From Solenopsis invicta (taxonomy: Eukaryota; Arthropoda; Insecta; Hymenoptera; Formicidae), in NCBI RefSeq assembly GCF_016802725.1, contig NC_052671.1, positions 8,351,501-8,415,500 on the forward strand: DNA of 64,000 nt, read 5' to 3'. Of this stretch, positions 36,651 through 50,362 are shown one piece after another. Position 1 is the stretch's first letter. Each line of letters begins with the position of its first letter. The notes below the pieces were generated by a model. That model worked only from the letters and a program-made list of their open reading frames with translations, ran no database searches and was not told the DNA's origin. The translations under genes were made by a program, and so were the position numbers.

Positions 36651-39600
36651 AAAAATCCTTGTTTTTCCAGATCGATTAATTTTCCATTGATATAATTTAT
36701 GTTTTGTATTCAGGTTCTATACGACGAATTTATTAAAAAAACGCAAACAAATTTGAAACAACATTATTTATCGGTTATTTAATTCAATACAAATAATAAT
36801 TGCTCTGCTATATTCTGTTTTATAATTCGAGACATTGAGTTTTCTATAAATAGCTAACCTTGTTGAACTTTTAAAATTAAAACTTATAATTGAAAATTAT
36901 AAAATTTATTGCCGTTTCGTTAGATTATCAATCCGATTTTCAATGTCCGCTTTCAAAGCTTCGTCTAATATTAATTTTCTTTTTATTTATTCTTTTTTTA
37001 ATCTCTTCTACAAGTTTATTGCGCTTCGTCGACTCTTTTAATATCACGTGCAATTCTTTCGCGCGATCTTCCTTTTCTTTCGCAATCGCTTTTTTTTTAT
37101 ACCGGACATTGCGAGCAAAATGAATCATACAGATTCGATATTTTAGAATGGGGGGAGAAAAATAAAAATTCTAGGTGAATCGTAAAATCTGGCTTTTATC
37201 CAGGATACATTAAATTTCAGGATATTCAAGGATCGCTAGACACATGATAATTCTTTTGCGCGCAGAGATTTTGAGAGAGCGACAGCGACGCGCTATATCG
37301 CAAGCTGCACGTATCTCTCCCTTTGATCTTTCGTAGTACATAAATGCTATATTTAATCCTTAATTAATACAACGGCTTGGCATTGACCGCCGCCTTTGTT
37401 CCACTTCTCTCGTCCACATTTTCCTTACCCTTCTACAGCCCGAAAAGCTTACCCTCCACCTATCTTTCACTGCCTCGACAAGTTTCTTTCTCCTCCTAAT
37501 AATCGCAGTAACACGACGACAGACCAGACCATGCCGGTTAATAGAGAGAGAATTAAAGCACGTTAATTAAACGTGAAAAAAAAGGTACGGATTCTTTTGT
37601 GTCATCAAAAGCAAGAACGCGCTTCTGCCGAACGACCTTTCTCTCTCAGGGAAAGTCCCGGCGAAAGTTCCAGAAATTTATAGAATTGCCGATCACATTA
37701 AATTTATAAGTATAGGGTAAGTTTCGCGATGTAGAAACTTGTGAAATAATAGCATTCTTTTATCGAGCCCGTTGCATCGCTACACTGCATCGCTTTCAAC
37801 TGTTTGAAAAGCTCCCATTGAATTCATTTTATTCACTTCATTCTGTTTAATTGCGAGGCTTGTGTTCTCTCGATTGAAATAATATAAATTATTCTCCTTC
37901 CCCATCATCATTCGGATATAGAATTGTAGTTTTTAACTCGAAACATGCGACATGAATGCCGTGCCTTTGTTTCGCTTCGCGGAGCACGGAAACGCGTGTG
38001 CCATCACGGGCATTCAGAGCGACTGCGGTGTTTTTTTTTTTTTTAAATTTTATTATTTGCGGGACAATCGATCGGTATCTTGTTTTAATTGTAAGAGGAT
38101 TGAATAACTGTCGATCACGAAAGCGAATCGATTGTTTGGCTAATGAAGCGCTGTGTCCGTGATTACCATTATTGCGACGGGGTAATTCGAGCGCGTAGGT
38201 AGGTAACCCCACCGACAATGTTCGGTGTCGTATGGTGCGATAACGGGAGTTTATTGTTGCACACGAGCGCGCGCGCGCGCCCTAGTCTCGAGTTGCGAAC
38301 AATAAGATGTATAGACCCGTACTGTGTGATTATTGTAAGATGTAAGATTAAACTTGGACCCAGTTCAAATTCGTCGCGCGAATCCCACGGCGAATTGAGC
38401 AACGTGCGACTCGAGATACGGGGACTCGAGCAGAGAAACGTGTCGCGTCGTCTCCCACCCTCTGAAAAATAGACAATGCGCCAAAATAGGCAGTTATGCA
38501 AAGCAACCCCGCGAATGAAGAATCGAGTTATCCGAGAGAGCGTTCGTTCCTTCCCCTTCAGTCCGCGATAAGCGCTTCTCTCGGGGGCCAAAACATCTTC
38601 CTGCATTCGTAATTCAATGACGCGAAAGTGCAAAAATTGATTTAATTCACATTTATTTTCATTGGGCTCAACTCACGCGTCGACTGTTTAACTCTTGCTA
38701 ACAAGTTGCCGCGAAAAAGGAGCGCTTTTTGTTTCTTCTTTTAATGAACGTCAAATATTAATTTTAGCTTTCGTATCCATGAATGCACTCTTTACATTTG
38801 CTGTTATAATTTTTTCTCTTTGCGAGTGAAGGGGACAGAGATTACAGAGAGAAAGAGAGAAAGCGGGGAAATTAAAATGGCTTCTCTTTCAGTTCTCAGT
38901 GATTTAAAAAACTGGTGATTTCATTCTAGACATCTACATCGCGATGCCGTGAGAATTCAAAGGGGCTTTAATTAGCAATATTAATGTTGTGTGTAAATAT
39001 TCCTCACGTGGTCAAACGCGGTGGTTAAATTAAAACAACATTTTTTCATACTTTCTATTCGTTCGTATCGTATCGTATGGCGCGCGTTGCCGGAAACGAA
39101 TAGTTCGCGCACCCCTCTTGAGGTAACCGTTGAAATACGAGATAAATCGTCGATCTAACAATAAGATCAATCACCTTCAAGATGACGTCGTTCTGTCGTT
39201 TTAAATTTAGAAGTAGATTTATGAGAGGAAGATTCGCGGACGTGTGGTCATTCGTCAGCATACTATTTTGAGAATCGTCAAACATCGAAGAATGAAAAAT
39301 AAATATTTAGACGCGAGACAGTATCGTCGAAAATCAATAATTGACGTACGCAAACGGACATCAAACAGGCTGCTATACTTTCAAGTGGACCATAACGTAC
39401 ATATACTCGAGTTTCTGTTGTTAAAAATTTATGTCATATTGTTCTAACAATCTTGTTTATCTTCGACCAGTGTATCATTGATCGACATATCGATTTAAAG
39501 ATCGATCTCTATCTCTCTAAAATCTCCTTGTTATTTTCACTTATTATTATTCCCGAAATCGACGCTTGACGCCTAAGATAATGAATCACATCAATCACTA

Positions 39601-41984
39601 CTTTATTCCGATATTTTCGTAGAAATGATGAATTATCGCGAGAATTATCTTCGTATGCCGTCGTCGTATATCGCGTTGGCGGTAAACGAGGGCGAACGGC
39701 TGCCTCGTGAATGCCTCCGAAATTACATCGAGGTAGTCTGAATGGTCGCGAATCGAGTGTGCCGAAAACAAGCGCGACGATAATAACTTTCCGTAAACAG
39801 GACGGGCCGATACAGTGCAATTCGCGCTACGAGAATCGAAACGATTAGAATTTAGGCCGCCGCGCTGTTCGATATGCAAGGGAGAAACAGAGAAAGAGAG
39901 AGAGAGAGATTGCGACATGCTAGCACATCCCTTCTCGTGCGTGACCTTCTCGAAGAGTAGTGAATCCGTATTGATTCGCTGGCGGTAATACGATGATAGC
40001 GCACGTAGCGCAAATGTTTCACGCGAATTGCACGTATTGCGAGCGAGAGACACGCGAAATGGCGATGCGTCGTTTCGCGTGCTGCGCGCGAGCGATGGAG
40101 CGTGTCGGTCCGCTTCGAAGAACTCAATTATTTCAGATATTGAAAGCGAAAAAGGCTTCCAATAATTCTAAAAGCCTTCTGAAATTTCCAAAACACTTCT
40201 TTCTGCTCTCATATTTCAATGCATTCTATTTTATCACAGACACGGATTACATGATTTTTGATTATTTTAAATGTTCTCTTGAAGCAATTCGAATTATAAC
40301 AATTAAATTATTTCAAAAGGAAAGCCCGAATATTCTAGGTTCCGCAAACTCTCGTTCCTTTGATGGACAAACAAAATACGCGTGAGAAAAGTAAATCAAA
40401 TTATTAAATAATAAAAATTACACACCGAACGCGCACTGACGGTTATAATTTAATAAATTAGTGAGAAAGTGGATAGGAAAAATAAAAACACTCCGTTTTA
40501 ATTACTTTTCCTAGTTTTTTAAAATTGCATCTTTGAGGAAATGTTGCGTGAAAAATTTAATCAAGTAAAATATTGGCAAACTATCTCGCGAATAGTCCGG
40601 GATTAATATATCAAATAACGTTGCACGTAGCATATACCAGCCAATTAAGAGGAATACTGTTGTCAATTAAATTCCTCCGCTAAACGAGAATTATTAATTC
40701 ATTAGCATAGTTACCTTATAGGTGTAGGATATTGCGTAAAGCTTAAATTCTCAAAAGCGGTTGATACATTACTCATCAAAAGTTTACTATCTGAAATTAA
40801 TAGATAACAGTTGAATACATTCCGTCCTTTGATATGTAACTGGGTAATATTTACAAGCCAATAATACTGATAAAAGATACAGTTATCATTTACCACGAAC
40901 AGTCACATTAGTCCAGGCTACATTGAAGGTAAACAACCGATCAAATATTTGTACGTTAATGCCGCAATACACGAATATTGAATAATTTCCATTAATATTG
41001 TTGTTTTATAAAATGATGATGAACAATCTGATAAACAAGAAAATAAATAAAAGGAAACTGTAATCTCCAGTAATTTTCAAATCTAATTCCATTTCGCTTC
41101 TCTTATATAATATTTTTCTTAAAATCGAGAAAAATGTGGTGAGCATACATGTAATTAAAAAAAAAACAAAATGAATTTAAATTTGTCGGAAAATATTCTA
41201 CGAGCAAAATAATTTCTGCCAAGAGTTGTATCACGTAATATCCACGTCGTGTAATCGTATTACCCACATCCAAAGTGAATTCCCAGGAGATATTAAACGA
41301 ATGAAGAAAGGCACGACTGGACAGTAAACTGCAAATGCAATTATCGGTTAAAAAATTATTTTCGCAAAAAAAAAACCTGGTCTGGTCAAAACCGAATAAA
41401 TCAAATAATTACAAAGATAAACGTATTTCTGGCTAATGCAATTAATAGATTTGATCTCGATGCAATCGAATTCCCGATAAATTTGATGTGGAGCTTTGCG
41501 GTTTCTGCCGTTTGATACCGATGAATCGTCGTGATGACAATACTATGCAAACAACCAAAGCATACCGAAATTAGCCCAATATGGCAAATTCAGTCGCTCC
41601 CAAATCTCTAACTGTGCGAAACTCAAATGGAACGCAAGAGCGAGCGCTTCTACACCGCAATTTCGAATGAAGAGATGTGTAGGGTCACTGCACCAGTGAA
41701 TTATTATTCAAGAAAAATATTAAAGTAACAAAGTTTTAAAGTAATACAGTACAAATTAATTGATAATGTTTACATCTAATTGGTTATGCAAGAAACGTCC
41801 AACCTATAAAATTATGTTTTAATTATTATAATCAGAGGATAATCCACACAACATTTTTCTACATTAAACAAAAAAAAACTAGCCTAATACGTGCATAAAA
41901 AAAAAAAATTACATACATTGTTAAGCAACATCAAATATTATTTACGTATTTTTCGAAACGGACTTTATATGGATTGGACTTATG
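36651..41984. other. Non-coding, no gene seen
   Basis: AT-rich with moderate patches. Minor items are T-runs (38031-38044), a GCGCGCGCGCGC run at about 38268-38280, (GA)n at 39892-39909, and a 130-codon frame at 39993-40385 without domains or neighbouring exons. Confidence 0.5.
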
Positions 41985-42008
41985 TTTCTTGCATAATTAT
42001 GCAAGAAA
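41985..42008. repeat. Perfect 24-bp palindrome
   Basis: TTTCTTGCATAA is followed directly by its exact reverse complement. Half of it (TTATGCAAGAAA) also occurs at about 41784-41796. Confidence 0.8.
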
Positions 42009-42172
42009 TTTTCATACATATTTGATTGAAATATAACTTTTTACTTATAAAATATTTTTCTACTTTTTAATAAGGTTTTAAAATAATGCATTACGAATTA
42101 ATTAATATTTTTTAGCTGTAATTTTCATACAGATTTGATTGAAATACAACGCTTTACTTGAAACTATAATTA
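42003..42172. repeat. Short diverged tandem duplication (~114-bp period)
   Basis: ATTTTCATACATATTTGATT (from about 42008) with GAAATATAACTTTTTACTT recurs as ATTTTCATACAGATTTGATT (from about 42121) with GAAATACAACGCTTTACTT. The intervening DNA is AT-rich. Confidence 0.75.
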
Positions 42173-45100
42173 CATTGAGTTATTTTTATTTGTTCATTGA
42201 CCTGGTGACCCATGCACACGGGTGGCGGTGCATATAAAAGTCCACCTAACTTGCCCGAAACGTCCTTTATCGAGCGTCTAAAAAACGAATACGGTGCAAA
42301 ATGACAGCTTTGCTTGCTGTAACCGGCAAACGTGAACTGGTCGCTTTTCAACAAAAAACCAGACGACGGATATCGGATTGAGTTGAACAATCACGTAGAA
42401 GCAACAGAAGAAATGACTCATTGCTGCGACCGAATTAAGCGCGGTATTGCGAATGGCAAGGTAGCTGGATCGTAAATTACACGATGGAAATGCGGTATAA
42501 GGGCGCGTCCACATTAAACGTACGACTAAAAGGGACCGAGCACCGCAGTGGAAGTAAGCTCGAGAATGTCGCCCAGCGTTAAATTTATTACTGCACGCGG
42601 AACAGTGTTCAAAATAACTACAACATTCACCGATGTACGTTCCTTTTGCATTCCGGATTCCAGTTTTCCGCTGTAACATGTTAATGCTACCATACACGCG
42701 CCTAGAACCGAGCACGTTACGCTCGAAGTTGTAAGGAATAACGTTTTTCCGATATTCCAGCATCGCTCTTGAAAACGCTCGAACGTCATCTCTTCGAATG
42801 CCTGATATCTCTTCTGAAATGATCCACGAGTATCGTTTTCGAAAAACGAGAACTCGAGAATCTCTTGCGCGAATTTTGCTCTGTAAAGCGCTATCACTTC
42901 CATTTCGACAAGTTGCTTCCCGTGCCTTATAATTTTATTCTGTTCTTATCATTTGAAGGAGTATTTTACTGACGGAAATATCACATACACGCACATACAC
43001 ACACATACACGCACATACACGCACACACACGCGCGCGCGTATGGAGTAGACACACGCCATACGCTTTTTCACCCAATTACAATACGCGGAACTTTTCAGA
43101 TACCGGCCGACGCCTCGTCGTCTCTATTGCGCAGTTTTCAACATGCCGAATCTCTTTGAAATACCGACGCGTTATATGAATCATGTTTGTTTATACTCAT
43201 TCATGCGCGTTTATGCGCGTTCTTGCGTGTATATCGTACACGTTGGACTGATTTGCGACGTTCGCAGATGTTTCGCGTGGTTAAGTTCGTTTCAGCTAGG
43301 GTGGATGGTTGTATTTTTCTCTACGTGACTGGCAGCAACAGGAAAAAAGCCCGGAATATTTGCAATTTTTAAGCGACGTGCGCAACCATTATTGATATAT
43401 TGATATTTCCTTGCATTTTTTATTATGATTTATTTGGCTTTAAGTCATTTTTATGATCGCCTCCAGTGGCCACTTTATGACACATACGCAGTCCTTCACG
43501 TTAATGTCGTTGAAATAAATTTGTATAAAATGGAATAGAGCGTGCATCCCATCAGCAATAATTTAAAATTTTGACAATTTAGTGAGACGAAATGATAAAT
43601 GGGTTAAAAAAACGTTTGTTAAATGTGTGTTATGAGTATAAAGAATCCCGAAATAAAATTTAGAAACGTCCGGAAGCATGAAAAAAAATCTATTTTTGAT
43701 AATAAGATTATGCATAATTATTTTAGATGCGACATTTATTGTGAGCGCACCTTAACAAAGAAAAAACCCAATGAATCAATCATAATCTCTATTATCCGTG
43801 CTGCATTGTGGCAACAACGAACAATGATAAGGCTCTACACAGCTGAATACGCTCCGATCAATACCATTATCAGATATTTTTAGAGATTTATTTGTGAAAA
43901 TCTCTCTTTCTGGGCGATTTAATTTCGAGAATCGTCCAAATATCATCAATCTATCTATGTAATTACGACTTCTAGCATTGAAAACAGCTGCCTTGGAATC
44001 GCGTAAATGAAACAGAAGTGACGGCGAAGAAACAAGAAAACGCATAAAGGAACAAAACTTTCTCATCGTTCATCATTAGAGTCAGAAATGCCGTTCGAGG
44101 AAATAATTCGCGTAATGTTGAAACGTCGATAATTAATCGAACAATTCCTTCTTACGTTCACTCGTCCAGGCACGGTACGAGCCGTAACGTCGTTGCAACA
44201 ATTGCTATACTTCCTCGTTAGTGACGTCACCAGACGAGGTGGCTGACGAAGGTGACTGTCGCGCATCATCCATCTTCTTAACGGTCGTAAGTGGACGACT
44301 GTTTACGATTAGGCGAATTAAGAAGCGACTTTCGCGAAAAACTTTCGTCGCGCGGACGATTTTGCGAAGCTCGCGCGAGATCGGGATAACGATGTGCGAA
44401 CACGGTTCCGGGTGGACTTAATGCGATTGCACGTTTCCGGCGATTGGATAAACGTTAATGTCACATCAAGTTACGTTGCGCACTTGTTTAATAGCTGGCC
44501 TCTAAAATGAAAGTTGTCATAACAACTTGCGGTTGCTTCGCTACGGGTTGCAATATTCATCATATATTCCGAGCGAAGTTGCTGCACAATGTATACGTGC
44601 CGCAATGCAAATATGCGATTGCAACTTTCTGATTAATAACTTCTCAGTTAAACTTTTTACTTTGAGATGCAAACTATAGTCTTTGAACGGAAAGGAGTGG
44701 GGAGGGGGAGGTGGGGGAAGAGAAATGGAATAAGCACAAGCGAAAAAATCAATAGCCTTAGAATATGGCCTTAGATAAATGGCTTCGTTATCTCTTATCG
44801 GCATTCCTCTTTTTCTAAGTGCCATTTACAATGCTCATTAATAATGATAATTATTGCGAGTCAAACAAATTGTTATCTCGCTCCCAGTTGTCGCGACAGC
44901 AAGTGCCATATCGAAACAGTATAGATTCTCAATTTCCTTGACCCGTTGCGCGGGGTATTTCACGACTCTTCGCTTCGGTTTTTGTACACTTTTCCGGATT
45001 TAAGACTGATCTTACAACGCGCTCCTCGCCTCTTCCATTTCTTTCTGCCTCTTCGCGCGCTCTTTTATTGACAATTGCGTTTCTCGTCACGTCTGCCTCG

Positions 45101-45344
45101 TCTCCTTCGGAGTTCGTCAACTCTTATCTTGCCAATTTCGATGAGAGACAGTGCGCGATGTGGTAAAAAAAAGTAATGGGCAAGAAGTGAGAAGTCAGGA
45201 AGCCAAGAGTACATTGCAGATTAACCTTCACGGTAACTCCCGTTGACAAGTAACAAACGCAAAAGAATCTCCCATCATCGTCTGCTTACGATCGCGCCAC
45301 GTCTGCAAAAGCTAATGACGTCCTCTTCATTGCTTGTGTAACGG
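42173..45344. other. Mostly non-coding, with one unexplained open frame
   Basis: A minus-strand frame at 42903-42526 (ATG start, 125 codons) has a protein-like composition and a hydrophobic segment, but no recognised family and no supported splice partners. I do not annotate it as a gene. Also present are an (AC)n/(ACGC)n patch at 42982-43042, a CRE octamer at 44222-44229 and a G-rich run at 44696-44720. Confidence 0.4.
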
Positions 45345-45426
<82 letters not shown>

Positions 45427-45427
45427 G

Positions 45428-45522
<95 letters not shown>
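45345..45522. repeat. (CA)n microsatellite, ~178 bp
   Basis: Nearly pure CA repeat with two small interruptions (about 45422-45431 and 45461). It is the longest dinucleotide array in the window and opens spurious His/Thr or Cys/Val frames in all directions. Confidence 0.97.
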
Positions 45523-45525
<3 letters not shown>

Positions 45526-46507
45526 CGACACAGACAGACGTGCCTCATTCTTATCTCGATTGCGCAACCTTGTACGTCGATCGCTTCCCCTGTTTCTTTC
45601 GCGACTCCAGTTTTTCGTGTTTCCGATTTACTGCTCGTCACGCTCGTTTCTACGAGGGACGAACGCTTTTTATACTCGGATTCACGGTACGCTTTTACCG
45701 GCAAAGCCTGCGTCTCAGCGACGCTAAGCAAAAATCAAATGTATCGCGCCGTTATCAGCATTCCTTCGTTTCGCTCATTTTCATTTAAACTTTCCACTTA
45801 AACGTTATCCACGTTTGAAATTCAAGCGTTCTGCAATCGTGATAGGAAAAAAAGCATTAAGTGTCTCTTTCCAGGAAATACGGCGAAACGTTAACGTCGA
45901 GACGTGTTTTTCAAAGAATAAAAGAAAAAAAAATTATCGCGGTATCCCTAAGTATAAATCAGAGATTCTCATAAAAATGATAATAATACCGTCACGTAAA
46001 GTTTTTCTTTTGGTTTGTAATAAAAATTGTATAGGAATACGCGGTTGCGACACCACACCAGGCGATAATGATCATCGTCGCAACAGTTGGTAATTAACAT
46101 ACATTAACTTTATCTGTGCTTCGATTTACATTTGTTTGTAATTAATGTTGATTTACTGCGCGTAATATGCATGTTCGTAACGCGCGACCGGTGGAATCGC
46201 GAACAAGTTAGGGCACGAAACCGGCAAATTGATTACACGGTAGAATAGCAATCAACAAATTTCTTCACAATTCGCCTACGTGGAAGTGTGAGCGCGCGCG
46301 CGAGCGAGCGCGTTCGCCCGTTAGTCACAATCTCCACCTTGTCAGCAAGATATTTTCGTATACACATGACGCAACACGGTTTGATACAAGGCGGCAAACA
46401 CGGGTTTCCCATTAAACATCAAACACATCCAAAATTACTACATTTTCCCGTAGTAAAACTATAAACGCGCGTATCGTTATATTGAGCGATGACTTCTCTC
46501 TCTCTCT

Positions 46508-46544
<37 letters not shown>

Positions 46545-46721
46545 GCGTAACGGAATTTCAGAGCGATAATCCGTCGGTGTTTGGTATCTTAAAAGCCAAC
46601 TGAGAGTTTACGGCGCGAAAACGTTCGAGCACTCGAGCGACAATGATAAATCCTACGTCAGTCATTATTGCACCAGATATCGAATTCACGCGGAATTCTG
46701 GAAAAAATAGATTCTTTCCTC

Positions 46722-46759
<38 letters not shown>

Positions 46760-47722
46760 AAAGGGGGAAAGAGGCTAGTTCGGGGGTACATACCCCGCGG
46801 TATTTTCCAATCGGAGGGATTCCGCGGTAAACAATGAGGTTTTTTTTGTGCAAATAATAGATAACGCGTGTCCCGACATCACGCTGGCGGATGTTTTCCA
46901 TTTACGCGCGTGTCCACCGTTAAACGCGTTAATTTGCCGTCTTTCTGCGACCGTGCGGACGGTCGAGATCGAGAAGCTCGAAATTTGGAAATAATTGGAA
47001 GATTACAGTGATCTCCGGTGTAAAAGTGGCGGACTAATGCGGAGACAAACAGGTGAGCGTTTCGCTGTCGCCGATAATCCATATACTCTCTTACCCCGCA
47101 TACGCGAAGTATACGCTGCGTGTTTGGAGGTGGTTATTACGGACGCCCGTCCAGAAGGATCGAATTATGTCGATTTTCCAGTTCCTTTTTGTCCGCCTTT
47201 TAACCTTAATCTCTGTATTTCGCGCACCAGCCAGATCGTCTCTCTTCCACGAGCCAATATTATAGGAGATACTGGCGTGTAGTCAAATTTATGGGCCTCA
47301 TCAGCCATTCAACGGACTATTGGATCTACGGCTAGACAGACTTCAGGAAATCTCTCTCTCTCTCTCTCTCTTTCTCGAGGATTCACATAAATTTGCTGAA
47401 AGATTAAAAACATGTTTAACGATTTCTAGAGTACAAGAGAATGTAAATGCGCGGAGCTTCTCGCAAGAGATTTCTCTCGGAGCTACAACTAACAAGTAAT
47501 AAGACTTCGTGTTCTGTACACAATTTCGAGACGCGGATATTACTTTAAAGAGAACCTTCGAGACTTGGTAAGAGCGGATATACCGCAAACTGCCCGCGGG
47601 CAATCGCTCGGCCATTATTGTAATGGAGAGTTTTGAGAGTCGGGAAATCTCCTGAAGGCTTCTATAAGTTCTCTAGTAGATAATCAATTAACATTTTCGA
47701 TAAAGTCTTCGTATGTCAAACA

Positions 47723-47724
<2 letters not shown>
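45523..47724. other. Non-coding, with several dinucleotide tracts
   Basis: (CT)n and then (GT)n at 46494-46542; (GA)n at 46727-46756; (CT)n at 47349-47372; alternating GCGCGCGC/GAGCGAGC at about 46291-46311. A donor-like CAG|GTGAGC occurs at 47049-47057 plus strand, but no exon upstream of it is convincing. Confidence 0.5.

Positions 47725-47770
<46 letters not shown>
47725..47770. repeat. (CT)n microsatellite
   Basis: Pure CT repeat of about 46 bases. Confidence 0.95.
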
Positions 47771-47772
<2 letters not shown>

Positions 47773-49163
47773 GTTCCGCCGCATCAGAGACGCCGATGAG
47801 AGGTCCGAAGGAGAACGTCGACTGAGTATAATTTATACGCGGCGAGTCACAAAAGAAAAAAAAAAGGTACAAAACTACCGGATACGAAAACCGACAACAA
47901 TCATGCATTAAAAAAAATGAGAATGCGCGCCGCGTATGTGTTTTGCGTAAAACCAATGAGGAACCTTTTTTTTCCCTTTCTTTTTTTTCTCCTTTCGCCA
48001 AAGTTATGAGACACGGGGACCGCGATATTTTTTTTACGCGCAGGCGTTCGCAGAGTAAATTGTTTGCTTTTAAAACAGCGCTGCAAAAATAGCTTGGATG
48101 GCATGTTTACACGTGATCCTACGGCGACCGACCGGTAATCGAATATCAGTCCCGATTATTCCGCGGGCATTCATCAGCGCGACACGTCATGCAACGAGGT
48201 GTACTCGGGTGTGCACGGGCATAAAGAAGTCGCCTCGGCGCGGCCAAGTCCCGCATAGTCACGGCATATTCGATTCGCGAACGTCTAGAACTCGAGACAA
48301 GTATCGACCTCGTAAGGAAATGGGCGTACAAGGAGTACCGCGGCGTACCCCAGCGGAAACTTCAGTGTAGCCGACAAATATTTGATTCGCGGCGCGGTCG
48401 GCTCCCCTCTCGTCGCTCTTTCAACGCCGAGCGTTTCAATTAACTATAAACAGCCTTTGGTTTATTTGCAAGCGAAATGACACGTTGATAAATAATTCAA
48501 GAGGCATCGGTGCTCCAGAGTAATTAAAACTAAATCGACGTCGGGAGAAAAAGAGTCACCTCAATGAATTACTACAAGGTAAATCACTTTAACAGGTAAA
48601 GTAAAAATATCGCGCCATTGTCCTCCTTCTATTCTCTCCATCGGATGCTCGTCGAAGGTTTTGTTCCACGATACTGTCTAGTAGCTAGTCGGAACTACCC
48701 CGTATAAATTCGTTGGTCGTTTCCTCCGACAAGAGGAGATAATCAAGAAGAGTGTGTCTTCAAAGGAGGAGCGACGTGGCCCATTGGGCTCGAAAGGGTT
48801 TCATCCGCAGAAGGGCGGTTCGGTAATGTTCGTGAAGGTACTTACGTGGGCCGTATAGGTACTGCGTCGTTCCCCCGGCTGAAAGTGGACCTAGCCGACG
48901 TCGATGGCGCGTCGATAACAGAATCACTAAAGCACTGCCACCGTTGCCGTGTCCCACATTACTTGCCATGCCGACAGTTCCGAAATCACTGCGCAAAGAA
49001 GAAAGAGGCGTGCTCAAATGGCGATCCCGTTCGATGCGTAATGTAATATCCGGGGTAATTAGGTCTTGTGCAAACAACGGTAAATCGAGCAACGTCGGGC
49101 TCGTCGCGCGACTTTTATTTTCTCTCTCTTCTTCGGAATCAACTTTCAACGACGTACTTCCGA

Positions 49164-49165
<2 letters not shown>
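47771..49165. other. Non-coding, CpG-enriched in parts
   Basis: Open frames at 48098-48370 and 48760-49227 are composition-driven. No exon is supported. Confidence 0.5.

Positions 49166-49211
<46 letters not shown>
49166..49211. repeat. (GA)n microsatellite
   Basis: Pure GA repeat of about 46 bases. Confidence 0.95.
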
Positions 49212-49213
<2 letters not shown>

Positions 49214-49295
49214 AGGCACAAAAACAATATTTGTTTACCAATTCACAGTAAGAGAGTTATAGCCTAATAACGTAACATAACAGCGCTTACGAAAT

Positions 49296-49382
49296 CGGTC
49301 GGTCGGTCGGTCGGACTTGCGACGTGCGTGCGTTGTTTATCAATCCTTTCATTTAGCATAGTTATCAATGAGCGACGATGTC

Positions 49383-49438
<56 letters not shown>

Positions 49439-49500
49439 CGCGCGTGTGTGTGTGTATGTGCGTGTGTGTGTTCGTTCGTGCGTGCGTGCGTGCGTGCAAG
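49296..49500. repeat. (CGGT)n and (GT)n / (GTGC)n microsatellites
   Basis: (CGGT)n lies at about 49297-49314, then a long (GT)n run at about 49386-49435 passing into GCGT and CGTG units up to 49497. Confidence 0.93.
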
Positions 49501-49981
49501 ACGTACGCACGTAAAACTTTTTTTTGATTACAGTACTAAACAAGTTTCTTTCGTAACCGATTCATTGCACCAGATGAGATCGAACGGAGATACGATTTAT
49601 CTGAAATTTCAAATTCTTCTTTAGAGAGTTACATCTCACGCACTTGAACGGCGTGCAAGGCGACGACGTACGTCGGTCGGTGCGAGAAACTAAGCGGAAC
49701 GACCCGGTGACAATTCCGCGATTAACTGAATTGACTTTATTACTCCGTATCTCGGCATTACTCAGCGTAAGATATACATAGAATCGAGTAGAATCTGTTT
49801 TGCAAAAGCGCACTATGTTTACGAGTGTCACTCGATAGTTGGGATAGAAAGTGGGTCAGCCACCACATATTTAGAGAGACTTACCGAAGATCTTATCTTC
49901 GTAACAAACATCGCGTTTGAATTTTCAAGTTAAATTGATCGCGGAATATTTCACGTACGCGTTCTAAATTTTAAATTTCCC
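49501..49981. other. Non-coding, no gene seen
   Basis: No supportable feature between the microsatellite and the tandem duplication. Confidence 0.5.
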
Positions 49982-50362
49982 CGTCACGTTACATTTCGTG
50001 AAACTCTATTAGCAAGTTACTTGTGAATTCAAAACAAATATGAACCTCGCGATATAGGTAGGCTCTTTCGTATTTTGCCAAATGCATGGCGGGCGAGTTG
50101 CGTTTGAATATCGATTTATTCACGGCAAAGCGATAGTATTTAAGATTGATTTATGTAAAATTTTACTATCGCGCCGTGTCTCACGAAATTCTATTAGCGA
50201 GTACCTGTGAGTTTAAAAAAAAAAAGTGCTTTGCGATAGAAAGCCTTTTTTCCTCTCTTTGTGTTTTTAAATTCACGGAGAACGAATAGCGCTCAAATAT
50301 CGATTATTGATTCAAGGTTGATAGGGTTTATGATTGATTTATGTAGGTAAAAATAAAATGTC
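49982..50362. repeat. Diverged tandem duplication, two units of ~190 bp
   Basis: Unit 1 is about 49982-50171 and unit 2 about 50172-50362. Matches in order are CG(T)GAAACTCTATTAGC against CACGAAATTCTATTAGC, AGT.ACTTGTGA against GTACCTGTGA, 'CTCTTTCGTATTTT' against 'CTCTTTGTGTTTTT', AATATCGATT, and GATTGATTTATGTA followed by AAAAT. The offset is about 185 bp at CTATTAGC. Confidence 0.8.

Noticed and set aside
39993..40385. 130-codon plus-strand ATG frame
   Set aside because: Composition changes half way from CpG-rich to AT-rich, with no domain and no flanking exons.
45286..45801. Long frames with Cys/Val or His/Thr runs
   Set aside because: Pure artefacts of the (CA)n microsatellite.
46995..47282. 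Possible exon ending at CAG|GTGAGC (47049-47057)
   Set aside because: The frame begins at TTG, has no signal peptide or domain, and a single good donor is expected by chance.
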